From assembly GCF_000389635.1 (NCBI RefSeq), contig NC_021182.1:4319925-4383924 (forward strand): 64,000 nt of DNA. The letters run 5' to 3'. The notes under the pieces are model-generated. The model did no database searches and had not been told where the DNA came from. It saw only the letters and a list, made by a program, of their open reading frames with translations. Positions 18,173-27,479 of the stretch are shown here, piece after piece. The stretch is from Clostridium pasteurianum BC1 (GTDB lineage Bacteria; Bacillota; Clostridia; Clostridiales; Clostridiaceae). Positions within the stretch are counted from its first letter, which is position 1. Every line of letters starts with the position of its first letter. The translations under genes were made by a program, and so were the position numbers.

Positions 18173-19843
18173 CTATACTATATACTTTTGTATAAATTTA
18201 TTTATTTGTTCTTCATTTCTTTCTATACACTTAGAAAATTCTTCATTAGAATCATCTACAATTATAGCCAGTTCATATAAAAACTCAGGTATTTTTTCCT
18301 GAAGAATATCCCCATAGTATTTAGCAAGTTTTGTCTTACCTACACCCAGATCCCCTTCTAAATGAAGTTCAAATACATTTCTTAGTTCACCATTAATCTT
18401 TTTCATCTTTCCGCAGAGTCCAATTTTACCTATCTCATGTACACCGCAGGAATTTGGACATCCTGATATATGAATTTGCGGCAGCACATCTTTAGTAAAA
18501 TTATTCCTTTTAAAATAATCTACTATTTCCTTTAAAGTACGCTGAGTCTCCAAAACACCCATTTGACATATTGGCACACCAATGCAGGATACTGAATGTT
18601 CTAAGCGTGTTACCCCACCTATATGCTTTGTTTTTTCAAGAAGTATTTCTGCTTCTTTTCCATTCAAATTTCTAATATATAAACCTTCAGTTAAGGATAA
18701 TCTTATTTCTACATCTTCTATATTTTCCGTCTCTTCTAATATAAGTTTTAAATCCTTTAAGGATAATTGTCCTCCTACTGGATGGATATATATGCTATAC
18801 AGTCCAAATTGTTTTTGAGAAACCAATCTTGGATTTTCTATTGCGGTTTCAATTTCCTTTCTATTATCAATGAATCTTACTTGGTTGGAGTTTGTACTCC
18901 CACCAAGTTTAGATGGATTATCCAGGGACGTGTGGCTGTTATCTCCTCCTTTATAAGGTGGAATATTACAGCGACTAGTCATCGGATAAAATTTCTCTTT
19001 AATATCTATTTCTAAATTTTCATTTGCTTTTACTTTTTCAAGGTAGCTTTTATAGCAATTTACAAATTCCTCTTTGCCCATTCGCTCCATTATATACCTT
19101 ATACGGGCTTTTCCACTATTATTATAGTCTCCTTCATTTATAAAAAGCTCTGTCATAGCTTCAATATGATATAAAACATCTTTTGATTCTATAAGCTCAG
19201 GAAATTCTGCAGATAGTTTAGGATTTCTTCCAAGTCCGCCACCTAAATATACCTTAAAATAGTCCTTCTCATTTTTCTTTACAGCTAAAAAACCTAAGTC
19301 AACTACAGTTACATGAGATAGATCATCATTATTATTAGAAAATGATACCTTTAACTTTCTTGGTAGTTTATATAAATATATTTTTTTTAAAAAATGCTGT
19401 CCTACTGCCAAAGCATAGGGAGATACATCAAAGGCTTCTTCTTTTTCTACTCCTGATAGTGGGGATACGGCAACGTTTCTTGGAAAATTTCCTCCTGACC
19501 CTCTTGAATATAGTCCTTTTTCTATTCCCTCTTTCATTGCATCACAAATATCATCAATACTAATACCATGTAATTGAACTGCCTGTCGAGTAGTTAGATG
19601 TATTCCCTTTAAATTGTATCTATTAGCAAAATCATATATTAATTTTAAATTTTCTCTAGAAGCTATGCCTGATGGTATTCTGAATCTTATCATAAATTCT
19701 TTTCCATTGCGATGGGCATATACCCCCATACCACCAGAAGCTTTTTTAAAATCCATTTTACTTACTTCACCTTTTAAAAATTTATGACCAAGGCTTCTAA
19801 ATTCATCAATTTCACTTAGAAGAACTTCATTTAATTTTTTCAT
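18173..19843 (-). CDS. Ferredoxin-type nitrite/sulfite reductase with in-frame repeat insertion
   Basis: A 556-residue siroheme/[4Fe-4S] reductase catalysing six-electron reduction of sulfite or nitrite in the cytoplasm. It has the two ferredoxin-like half-repeats and two NIR_SIR domains, with the cluster cysteines in CIGVPIC (CX5C) and GCPNSC (CX3C). Residues about 285-327 are encoded by copy d of the P1 repeat. This stretch is rich in Ser, Asn, Gly and Pro and interrupts the usual linker before the second half; the frame stays open. Whether the protein still folds is unknown. The divergent LysR gene is its likely regulator. Sulfite versus nitrite cannot be settled from sequence. Confidence 0.9.
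   Translation of the reverse strand: MKKLNEVLLSEIDEFRSLGHKFLKGEVSKMDFKKASGGMGVYAHRNGKEFMIRFRIPSGIASRENLKLIYDFANRYNLKGIHLTTRQAVQLHGISIDDICDAMKEGIEKGLYSRGSGGNFPRNVAVSPLSGVEKEEAFDVSPYALAVGQHFLKKIYLYKLPRKLKVSFSNNNDDLSHVTVVDLGFLAVKKNEKDYFKVYLGGGLGRNPKLSAEFPELIESKDVLYHIEAMTELFINEGDYNNSGKARIRYIMERMGKEEFVNCYKSYLEKVKANENLEIDIKEKFYPMTSRCNIPPYKGGDNSHTSLDNPSKLGGSTNSNQVRFIDNRKEIETAIENPRLVSQKQFGLYSIYIHPVGGQLSLKDLKLILEETENIEDVEIRLSLTEGLYIRNLNGKEAEILLEKTKHIGGVTRLEHSVSCIGVPICQMGVLETQRTLKEIVDYFKRNNFTKDVLPQIHISGCPNSCGVHEIGKIGLCGKMKKINGELRNVFELHLEGDLGVGKTKLAKYYGDILQEKIPEFLYELAIIVDDSNEEFSKCIERNEEQINKFIQKYIV
18864..18991 (-). repeat. Dispersed palindromic element P1, copy d, inside the siroheme reductase gene
   Basis: In minus orientation the element runs TTATCCGATGACTAG, hairpin, ACGTCCCTGGATAATCCATC, TCTAAAC, a CTTGGTGGGAGT/ACTCCAACCAAG hairpin, then AAGATTCATTGATAAT. 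It matches copy a at both ends and copy b across CACGTCCCTGGATAA-type sequence. Its length keeps the host reading frame and it contains no stop in that frame. Confidence 0.75.
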
Positions 19844-19903
19844 TTATAACACCTCTGTTTTTCTTGCAACATTATTGTGTCTATAGTATACTTTCTTTTA
19901 ACC

Positions 19904-19938
19904 AATAAGTATAATACAGATTTTTTATTATACCTATT
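19904..19938. promoter_or_regulatory. LysR-type inverted repeat in divergent promoter
   Basis: AATAAGTATAAT and ATTATACCTATT form an imperfect inverted repeat centred between the divergent siroheme reductase and lysR starts. The size and position fit a LysR-type operator (T-N11-A core). Confidence 0.45.
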
Positions 19939-19965
19939 AATATTTTTAATAACTAGGGTGATATT

Positions 19966-20847
19966 ATGATAGAAGAATTAAAAACATTTATTGCTGTTGT
20001 AGATAAAAAAAGTTTTACTAAAGCTGCAAATTTTATTAATATATCTCAACCAAGTGTCAGTTCACACATAGCAATTCTAGAAAAATATTTTAATACAAGG
20101 TTAATAGAGAGATCAAATAAACAGAGAAATATATTAATTACACAGACAGGTAAAATTTTATATGAACGTGCTAAGCAGCTGCTGGGATTTTTAGAAGAAA
20201 CCAAGGAAGAACTAAGTAGCTATCACAATTCCATTTCGGGAACCCTAAAGCTTGGTTCAAGTATGACTATAGGAGAATTCCTCCTTCCATCCATATTAGG
20301 TGATTTTATTAAAGAGTTTCCAAAAACAAAACTGGAGGTTACCATAGAAAATACAAAGCATATATACGATAAATTCAAAAATTATGATATAGATATAGCT
20401 TTGATTGAAGGTACAGTTCCTGTACATAATTATGTGCATAAAAATTTTTACAAGGATACCATGGTTATTGTTGCTCCTAACTCCTTTTGTGGCAATAATG
20501 ACTTAAAACTAAGAGATTACTTATCAAGACAAACCTGGATACATAGAGAAGAAGGCTCTGGAACGGGAGAAAACTTAAATATTTTTTTGAATAATGAAGG
20601 TATATCACCCAAGAACTTTATCGTCTTAGGAAGTAATTATGCCATAAAGGAAGCCGTTAAAAATAATCTTGGAATAACCTTTATTTCATCTTTAGTTGTA
20701 AATGAGGCAGTAAAAAACAGAGAAATAGAAATTATTCCTACTAAAACTGAATACAATAGATATTTTTCCTATATGGTACATGAAAAAAGCATATCCAGAT
20801 TAGCAGCACTGTTTATTAAAAAATTACAACTGTACAGTAATATGTAA
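19966..20847 (+). CDS. LysR family transcriptional regulator
   Basis: A 293-residue LysR protein: N-terminal winged HTH (residues 1-60, with SFTKAANFINISQPSVS) and a C-terminal periplasmic-binding-like effector domain. It resembles the CysL/CbbR branch. It is divergent from the siroheme reductase and presumably activates it. It converges with the ABC exporter gene, with 4 bp between stop codons and no terminator. Confidence 0.9.
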   Translation: MIEELKTFIAVVDKKSFTKAANFINISQPSVSSHIAILEKYFNTRLIERSNKQRNILITQTGKILYERAKQLLGFLEETKEELSSYHNSISGTLKLGSSMTIGEFLLPSILGDFIKEFPKTKLEVTIENTKHIYDKFKNYDIDIALIEGTVPVHNYVHKNFYKDTMVIVAPNSFCGNNDLKLRDYLSRQTWIHREEGSGTGENLNIFLNNEGISPKNFIVLGSNYAIKEAVKNNLGITFISSLVVNEAVKNREIEIIPTKTEYNRYFSYMVHEKSISRLAALFIKKLQLYSNM

Positions 20848-20851
20848 TTTA

Positions 20852-22672
20852 TTAAATGCTGCTTTCATGCTTTTTCAAAGCTTTAAATTGTTTATCATAT
20901 AGATCTTTATATACTCCTCCTGCATGCAGCAGTTCCTCATGAGTTCCACTCTCCACCACGCTGCCCTCCTTCACCACATAGATTACATCTGCTGATATTA
21001 TAGTGGATAACCTGTGTGCTATTACAAGGCTGGTTCTGGATTTTAAAAGTGGTTCAATAGCTTGCTGAATCAACGTTTCGGAATTTGAGTCCAGAGCTGA
21101 TGTGGCTTCATCAAAAATTACAATTTTAGGATCTTTTAGTAAAGTTCGAGCGATTGAAATTCTCTGTTTTTCACCACCCGATAACTTAATACCTCTATCC
21201 CCTACCACGGTATCATAACCATCAGGTAAAGAAATAATAAAATCATGTATATTAGCCGTTCTGCATGCATTTATAATATCTTTTTCACTGGCATTAGGCT
21301 TGGCAAAAAGAAGATTTTCACGAATAGAGATATTAAAAAGGAAAGTTTCTTGAGTTACCATGCCTATCTGACCACGCAGAGATTCAAGAGTCATATCCTT
21401 TATATTTATACCATCAATTAGAACAGCTCCTTCAGAAACATCATACAGCCTAGGTACCAAATAAGTTATTGTAGTTTTTCCAGCTCCACTTGGTCCCACA
21501 AAAGCTGCCATCTGACCAGCTTTTATAACAAAGTTAACATCTAAAAGTGCTGTGGATTTTTTGTTATAGGAAAATTGAACATTTTCAAAGGAAATTTCAC
21601 CTTTTACATTATTTACATTTATAGCATCCACTTTCTCTATAATTTCACTTTTCAAATCGAAATATTTAAAGATACGTTCAAAAAGTGCCATAGAACGAAC
21701 AATATCCACGTGAATATTGGAAAATGTAGTGACTGGTCCATAAAGCCTGCCTATAAGTGTAACAAACATAACAATTCCACCGATAGTAATATCATGGTAT
21801 TTGATCATGAATATTCCACCAAAGAGATAAATAAGCATGGGACTGACGGAAACAAAGGTCTGTATTGTCATAAAAAACCACCGGCCAACTACTGTTTCAT
21901 GAATCTGAAGACGTGTCACTTCATTATTTACAGCTTGAAACTCTTCACACCTTTCCCTTTCCTTGGTGAAAAGCTTAATAAGAAGGGATCCGCTGACGTT
22001 GAGAGTTTCAGTAATTATGTTAGTTAGCTCTGCAAGTTTATCCTGAGTCTGCTTAGCTATTTTCCATCTCTTCTTTCCAACTTTCTTGGTTGGTGCCAGA
22101 AACAAAGGCAACATAAGGAGACTTATAATGGCAAGTTTCCAGTTTGTATAAAAAAGTGTTATGGCCGTTGTGACAAAGACAAAAATCCCCTGGAAAATCT
22201 GAATAAATGTATTTGAAAATACGCTTTCAATACCCCCGATATCATTACTTATTAAAGATGTAATTTCACCAGTATGAACATCAGAAAAAAATTTAAGTGA
22301 CATATTCTGCAGATGCTTGTACATATCTCCACGCAAGTCACGAATAATATTTTTTGAAACAAGACTATTAAGATAGCTTTGAGCCACTGAAATAAGATTA
22401 CTTAACATCAATATACCAAAAGACATCAATATGTATAATAAAAGCAGCTTCAAGTTTCCTTTAGGTAGTGCACTATCGATAATACCCTTAGTTAAAATTG
22501 ATGGAATAATCCCCAAAATAGAGGTTGTTATGATTGTTAGAAACATGGCAATCATTAATTTCCAATAAGGAAAAAAATAAGTGAGTATTCTAATTACAAG
22601 GGACTTAGTTATATTAGGCTTTTCATCTGTCTCCTTATAAAATTTCACATTTCCAGCACCTATCCTAGGCAT
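20852..22672 (-). CDS. ABC exporter, MsbA/LmrA type half-transporter
   Basis: A 606-residue fusion of a six-helix membrane domain (about 30-320) and an ATPase domain. Walker A GPSGAGKTT, signature LSGGEKQR, Walker B IVIFDEATSALD and the H-loop AHRLST are intact. Such proteins work as homodimers or heterodimers exporting lipids, drugs or peptides. No second half-transporter is adjacent, so a homodimer is likely. Start ATG at 22672 has GAGGAG at 5 nt. Substrate unknown. Confidence 0.92.
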   Translation of the reverse strand: MPRIGAGNVKFYKETDEKPNITKSLVIRILTYFFPYWKLMIAMFLTIITTSILGIIPSILTKGIIDSALPKGNLKLLLLYILMSFGILMLSNLISVAQSYLNSLVSKNIIRDLRGDMYKHLQNMSLKFFSDVHTGEITSLISNDIGGIESVFSNTFIQIFQGIFVFVTTAITLFYTNWKLAIISLLMLPLFLAPTKKVGKKRWKIAKQTQDKLAELTNIITETLNVSGSLLIKLFTKERERCEEFQAVNNEVTRLQIHETVVGRWFFMTIQTFVSVSPMLIYLFGGIFMIKYHDITIGGIVMFVTLIGRLYGPVTTFSNIHVDIVRSMALFERIFKYFDLKSEIIEKVDAINVNNVKGEISFENVQFSYNKKSTALLDVNFVIKAGQMAAFVGPSGAGKTTITYLVPRLYDVSEGAVLIDGINIKDMTLESLRGQIGMVTQETFLFNISIRENLLFAKPNASEKDIINACRTANIHDFIISLPDGYDTVVGDRGIKLSGGEKQRISIARTLLKDPKIVIFDEATSALDSNSETLIQQAIEPLLKSRTSLVIAHRLSTIISADVIYVVKEGSVVESGTHEELLHAGGVYKDLYDKQFKALKKHESSI

Positions 22673-22798
22673 ACGCACTCCTCATTTCGTTATAATTTTC
22701 TCCCTTTAAAACTACAAGTATACTATAATTATAATATAACTTACAAATATATTTTACAATTAGGAGACAATTAAAAGATCACTTCAACGCATAAATAG

Positions 22799-22969
22799 TA
22801 CGTAATCGATGAGTACATAGAAAAAATATTTAAGCCTTTTTATATGGTTGATAAATCAAGAGATAGACGTAATAAAGGTGATGGTTTGGGACTTGCATTA
22901 TGTTCAAAAATTGCTAAAATTCACAATGCTAAAATTCAAGTAGAAATATTATGCTTTTCTGTATTTTAG
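22799..22969 (+). pseudogene. Histidine kinase C-terminal remnant
   Basis: A 57-codon frame with no start that reads as the end of a sensor kinase ATPase domain: an F-box-like EKIFKPFYMVDKSRDRR segment and a G2 box GDGLGLALCSKIA, then a degenerate tail. A TAG precedes the frame. The rest of the gene is gone. It sits between the ABC exporter and mltG, on the opposite strand to both. Confidence 0.7.
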
Positions 22970-22978
22970 CTACTTCGT

Positions 22979-23797
22979 TTATTTGACATATAAGGATACA
23001 TTTTTAGCATGATCAGCATAGGTTTCAGAAAATACATGCTCATTAGTTTTACTATTTAATACATAATAAAGATAATTCGTACTTGATGGATGGATAGCGG
23101 CATTTATTGACTTAGTGCCTGGATTACATATTGGTGACGGTGGCAATCCTTTATTCAAGTAGGTATTATATGGTGATTGCACTGCTAAATCTTTATTGTA
23201 TAGCTTGTCTCTATGTCCAATTACATATAGGATAGTTGCATCTATTTGCAATGGCATATTTTTATTTAACCTATTATAAATAACACTTGCTATCTTTGGT
23301 CTGTCTACATCTTTTTCTGCTTCTTTTTCTACTAGAGAAGCTGTTATTACAACATTTCTTATATTTAGTTTGTTCTCGGTTATATAATTTTTACTAGGTT
23401 CTATGTTTATCGCAAAGGTTTTAAGCATTTCATTTATAATTGTTTTACTTGATGCATTCTTTGGAAAAGAATATGTGGCAGGATACAAGAATCCGTCTAA
23501 CTTATGCTTATCATTTGGCACCCCTTTTAAAAACCAGTAATTATCATCTGTCCAATTTTCAGCTTCATTTACAAAGTCTTTTTCTGTAACCAATCCTGAT
23601 TTTTGCAGTGCTTGTCCTATTTGCTCATTTGTATATCCTTCAGGTATTGTAACCTTTACTGTATTAATTGCATTAACTTTGCTATATAAAGTGCTGCGTT
23701 GATGAAACATCCCATATAAAGTTAAAATAAATATACTAATTATAAATACATATATAATTTTTTTAAATTTCATAATTATAAGGTTCATATTCAACAT
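22979..23797 (-). CDS. mltG: MltG (YceG-like) endolytic murein transglycosylase
   Basis: A 272-residue membrane-anchored protein that cuts nascent glycan strands and so sets their length. One hydrophobic segment (about residues 13-30) is followed by a LysM-like segment with TIPEGYTNEQI and the YceG domain with the catalytic glutamate in ASLVEKEA and the NPGTKSINAA motif. It is shorter than E. coli MltG (340). It is not linked to ruvX or other usual neighbours. No strong ribosome binding site precedes the first ATG; internal ATGs at codons 4 and 9 are possible. Confidence 0.88.
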   Translation of the reverse strand: MLNMNLIIMKFKKIIYVFIISIFILTLYGMFHQRSTLYSKVNAINTVKVTIPEGYTNEQIGQALQKSGLVTEKDFVNEAENWTDDNYWFLKGVPNDKHKLDGFLYPATYSFPKNASSKTIINEMLKTFAINIEPSKNYITENKLNIRNVVITASLVEKEAEKDVDRPKIASVIYNRLNKNMPLQIDATILYVIGHRDKLYNKDLAVQSPYNTYLNKGLPPSPICNPGTKSINAAIHPSSTNYLYYVLNSKTNEHVFSETYADHAKNVSLYVK

Positions 23798-23912
23798 AAC
23801 CCATTAGGTTATTAAGAACCAATTTCAACCCCTTTTTGTCGTTAAATGTATTTTTTATTAGTATAACATATAAAAAAGGATTATTATTTAAAATTTTAAG
23901 AACAATTTTAAG

Positions 23913-23966
23913 ACATATTGAAATAAATAGTAAGTCAAAGATGCTAGTCTATTTATTTGAATATGC
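23913..23966. repeat. Dispersed palindromic element P2, copy 2
   Basis: Inverted arms ATATTGAAATAAATAG (23915-23930) and CTATTTATTTGAATAT (23949-23964) around TAAGTCAAAGATGCTAGT. The arms and the AGTCAAA and CTAGTCT blocks are shared with 10283-10348. Confidence 0.5.
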
Positions 23967-24005
23967 CTAAATAATAATTTAGATATTTAATGATTGTGAT
24001 AAAGA

Positions 24006-24200
24006 TTATTTTTTCACGATCCAATACACACCTTTACCTTGTCCTTTTTTAGCTGTAAATTCTAACTGTTTTACAGCTAAAAGCAACTCTGTTTTGTTGC
24101 ATATATTGGAGAAATCAATGCATATTTGTCCATATTCATCAAATCCTCTTTCCTCAATTCGATCATTAATATATTCTTTTGTAAATTGTATATTATCCAT
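24006..24200 (-). CDS. Small hypothetical protein, 64 aa
   Basis: A free-standing small gene with a good ribosome binding site (GGGGTG, 6 nt before ATG). The protein is charged, with two cysteines and a C-terminal GQGKGVYWIVKK. No domain is recognised. Codon use is like its neighbours, so it is probably real. Confidence 0.6.
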   Translation of the reverse strand: MDNIQFTKEYINDRIEERGFDEYGQICIDFSNICNKTELLLAVKQLEFTAKKGQGKGVYWIVKK

Positions 24201-24433
24201 TTATTTCACCCCGTTTTTTTATTAATATATGGTTCATATTATAGCATATACAACATTGTAAAAGATGTTATAATAACTCTGTTATGTAACGTTATTCTTG
24301 ATTTTTCTGTAGTATTGTCCATTTTTATATATAATATCATTTATTTTTATAATTTATAACACTTTTATACTAGTTTTTGTACTTATTTTAGTCCTATCAA
24401 AGTATTTTAACACTGTAATGTATTAATTTATAA

Positions 24434-24475
24434 GAAAACATCAGTTATGCAATAATATACATAGCTGATGTTTTC
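24434..24475 (-). terminator. Terminator of the alcohol dehydrogenase gene
   Basis: Stem GAAAACATCAGTTATG (24434-24449) with CATAGCTGATGTTTTC (24460-24475), one G-T pair, 10-nt loop, 16 bp past the stop codon. Confidence 0.75.
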
Positions 24476-24490
24476 GATTTAATATATACT

Positions 24491-25606
24491 TTAGTACAAG
24501 GATTTATATATTTCATATACTGTTTCCCTAGTAAGTTCCGTATAATTATTTGCCATTAAACGTCCTTGTTTTGTCATGACATTTTCAGTAAATTCTTTTA
24601 GTTCTTCTTCTGAAACACCATACTCATGTAATGGCTTTTTAGGAATAAGCACATTTAGAAGTTTTTCTATTTCCATATAGACTTTATCTTCCTTGCATCC
24701 TAAGATTTTTGCTAAGAATCCATTTAATTTTGTGATTTTTCCAATTGGCTTTAGAGCTTGATATTTTTTGAAAACTCCGGTAAACATCTCGTAATTTGAT
24801 TCTCCGTGGGGAACATGATAATTACCCCCTAGTGGATAGCTCATGGCATGTACTGCTCCACACCCTGCATTACCAAAGGCAATTCCTGCATAATTACTTG
24901 CCAGTAAAAAATTTTTTAGCATCGGAATTCTTGCCGACCGTCCATATTTTTCAATTTCCTGATATCCTTTTAAAATCATTTCCATTGCTTTATAGGAAAA
25001 CATTTCTGTATAACTTGTAGCCTTTGGTGAAACACTTGATTCAATGGCATGAATTAATGCATCAATAGAGCTGGTAGCAAAAAATCCAAAGGGTAACTCT
25101 TTCAAAAGTTCTGGAATCATAATAGCATAATCTGCATACAATTCATCTACGGCAAGACCAAGTTTTGTATGTCTTGACTTTAATTCAAGAATAGAAATGT
25201 TAGTCACTTCACTACCTGTTCCACAGGTAGTAGGAATCAATATCAATTCCTTATTCTTTATAAATTGTAATTTATGATCAAACAAATCAATTATCGGTGA
25301 AATTGTTTTTAGTGCAAACAATTTTGAAACATCAAGAACACTTCCCCCACCAATTCCAACTACCCTTTTATAAGAAATATCCTTTATATCCTTGTATATG
25401 GCTTCTACCATTTCATCACTTGGTTCTCCATGACCATATTTTCTAATAAAAATTACATGGGCATGAAGGTTAAATTTCTCAAAATATGCCCTGTAGTTGT
25501 GTTCACTTGTAATAATCAAATCATCTTTTCCTATTTTAAACTTATTTATAAATTCTTCACATCTGTCAAATGTGTAAATCTTTGGTTTGATAGATAATTC
25601 CTTCAC
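24491..25606 (-). CDS. Iron-containing alcohol dehydrogenase, 4-hydroxybutyrate dehydrogenase-like
   Basis: A 371-residue group III (iron-type) dehydrogenase. The NAD-binding motif GGGSVLD, the GTGSEVTN loop and metal ligands in SIDALIHAIE, GAVHAMSYPLGG and HVPHGESNY are present. Length and sequence follow remembered C. kluyveri 4-hydroxybutyrate dehydrogenase (succinate semialdehyde to 4-hydroxybutyrate), for example GEPSDEM and GNYHVPHGE. The usual 4-hydroxybutyrate partners (succinyl-CoA reductase, CoA transferase) are not here; instead it lies 27 bp downstream of acetolactate synthase in the same direction. A role in another aldehyde or ketone reduction is possible. Confidence 0.85.
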   Translation of the reverse strand: MKELSIKPKIYTFDRCEEFINKFKIGKDDLIITSEHNYRAYFEKFNLHAHVIFIRKYGHGEPSDEMVEAIYKDIKDISYKRVVGIGGGSVLDVSKLFALKTISPIIDLFDHKLQFIKNKELILIPTTCGTGSEVTNISILELKSRHTKLGLAVDELYADYAIMIPELLKELPFGFFATSSIDALIHAIESSVSPKATSYTEMFSYKAMEMILKGYQEIEKYGRSARIPMLKNFLLASNYAGIAFGNAGCGAVHAMSYPLGGNYHVPHGESNYEMFTGVFKKYQALKPIGKITKLNGFLAKILGCKEDKVYMEIEKLLNVLIPKKPLHEYGVSEEELKEFTENVMTKQGRLMANNYTELTRETVYEIYKSLY

Positions 25607-25633
25607 TTTACACCTCTCTATTATGAACGAATA

Positions 25634-27307
25634 TTACTGGGATAGACTTTCACAAACTTTCTTTAAACGCTTTGTTAATTTTACATTTTCACCATAGTCA
25701 ACTTTACAGTCAATAACTACTGGTACTTTCTGTTTAAATGCCTCTTCTAAAGTCCCTATTAAATCCTCTGCCTTTTCTATACGATATCCTTTTGCATACA
25801 TGCTCTCAGCCATTTTTACAAAATCAGGATTAGTAAAATCTACACAGCAACTCTTTCCATATTGATCCTCCTGTTTCCATTTTATTAAACCATAGTTACT
25901 ATCATTAAATATTAAAACTACAATTGGAGTCCCTATACGAAGTGCTGTTTCTAATTCCTGATTATTCATCATGAATCCACCATCGCCAACAATAGCTAAT
26001 ACTTTCTTATCCGGATTAGTTAGTTTTGCTGCAACTGCACCTGGAAGTCCAATACCCATTGTAGCAAATCCATTTGAAATAATACATGTATTAGGTTTAT
26101 AACAATTATAATGTCTGGCGATCCACATTTTATGGGCTCCTACATCTGATATAACAATATCGTCTGCTTTCATGACCTTTCTCACATCATTCAAAATTTT
26201 TTGTGGCTTCATTGGAAAGGCATTGTCATTTGCATAGCTTTCATGTTCAGCTAACATTTTTGCTTTAATCCCTAGAGCTTTTACTGGTTCTACCTTTCTT
26301 GATGTTCTTCTCATTATATCATAAAGGGAATCTGAAATTTCTCCAACTACTTCTACAATTGGCTGATATAATTTATTGATATGTGACGGTCTTGTATCAA
26401 TATGCACAATTTTGATATCACCAGTTATATTCCATTTTGATGGAGAATATTCTACAATATCATATCCTATTGTAATTACTAAATCTGCTTTCTCTATAAT
26501 TTTATCCACATAATCCTCTTGAGGAATACCAATTGTCCACATTGAATATTTATTATCAAAGGCAATAATACCTTTTGCCATCATTGTATTAATTACAGGA
26601 ATTTTTAACTTATTTGCAAATTCCGTAACAGCCTCTGCACAGTTATTGCGGATAGCACCTATTCCAGCTAATATAACAGGATTCTTTGCTTGAAAAATCT
26701 CACCTGCTGCTTCTTCAATTGTGGATAAATCCGCATGCTCAATTGGTGGAATCTTTTTTTCTAAAGGTTTTTCTCCAATGCTTACTGGCATTTTTGAAAT
26801 ATTTACAGGCAAGTCAATGTGACCTGCTCCTGGTTTTTCACTTTCAGCATATTTAAAAATAATTCTAACAATTTCATTAACAGTATCAGGACGAAGAATT
26901 TGTTTACTTCTCTTTGTAATTGGTTCAAACATTTTGCAAAGATCTAAAAATTGATGTGAGGTAATATGCATTCTTTCAGTACCTACCTGACCTGTAATGG
27001 CAACAAGAGGAGCACCATCACCGTCAGCATCTGCTACACCTGTGACTAAATTAGTTGCACCAGGGCCTAAGGTTGACAGACAAACTCCTGCCTTCCCTGT
27101 GAGACGCCCATAAACATCTGCCATAAATGCGGCACCCTGCTCATGACGAGTTGTAATAAATTTAATACTTGAATCTGCAATTGCATTTATTACTTCCAGA
27201 TTTTCTTCACCTGGAATACCAAAAATATACTTTACTCCTTCAGCCTCTAGGCACTTTACTAACATTTGTGCTGTGTTTAAGTTTACTTCCTGTTTAATTT
27301 CTGTCAT
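25634..27307 (-). CDS. alsS: Acetolactate synthase, catabolic type
   Basis: A 557-residue ThDP enzyme that condenses two pyruvates to 2-acetolactate. The catalytic glutamate lies in RHEQGAAFMADVYGR, the ThDP motif is GDGGFMMNNQE with a downstream NDSNYG, and the family segment LSTLGPGATNL is intact. It looks like Bacillus AlsS rather than the biosynthetic IlvB, and no small subunit gene follows. The downstream partner is an iron-type alcohol dehydrogenase rather than alsD, so the route to acetoin is not complete here. Confidence 0.85.
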   Translation of the reverse strand: MTEIKQEVNLNTAQMLVKCLEAEGVKYIFGIPGEENLEVINAIADSSIKFITTRHEQGAAFMADVYGRLTGKAGVCLSTLGPGATNLVTGVADADGDGAPLVAITGQVGTERMHITSHQFLDLCKMFEPITKRSKQILRPDTVNEIVRIIFKYAESEKPGAGHIDLPVNISKMPVSIGEKPLEKKIPPIEHADLSTIEEAAGEIFQAKNPVILAGIGAIRNNCAEAVTEFANKLKIPVINTMMAKGIIAFDNKYSMWTIGIPQEDYVDKIIEKADLVITIGYDIVEYSPSKWNITGDIKIVHIDTRPSHINKLYQPIVEVVGEISDSLYDIMRRTSRKVEPVKALGIKAKMLAEHESYANDNAFPMKPQKILNDVRKVMKADDIVISDVGAHKMWIARHYNCYKPNTCIISNGFATMGIGLPGAVAAKLTNPDKKVLAIVGDGGFMMNNQELETALRIGTPIVVLIFNDSNYGLIKWKQEDQYGKSCCVDFTNPDFVKMAESMYAKGYRIEKAEDLIGTLEEAFKQKVPVVIDCKVDYGENVKLTKRLKKVCESLSQ

Positions 27308-27479
27308 GATAACAAACTTCCTTTAATCTTTATATTTTTAATCTCTATTTAATGAGGTATATTTTAAAGAGTCCTATAATACATAATATATTAAAAAATT
27401 TATAAAATTCTCTACTCAAAATGATTATAAAGAAACAATAAGGGACATTATCCTTTTAGCTGTGCTGATTGTGAATTAA

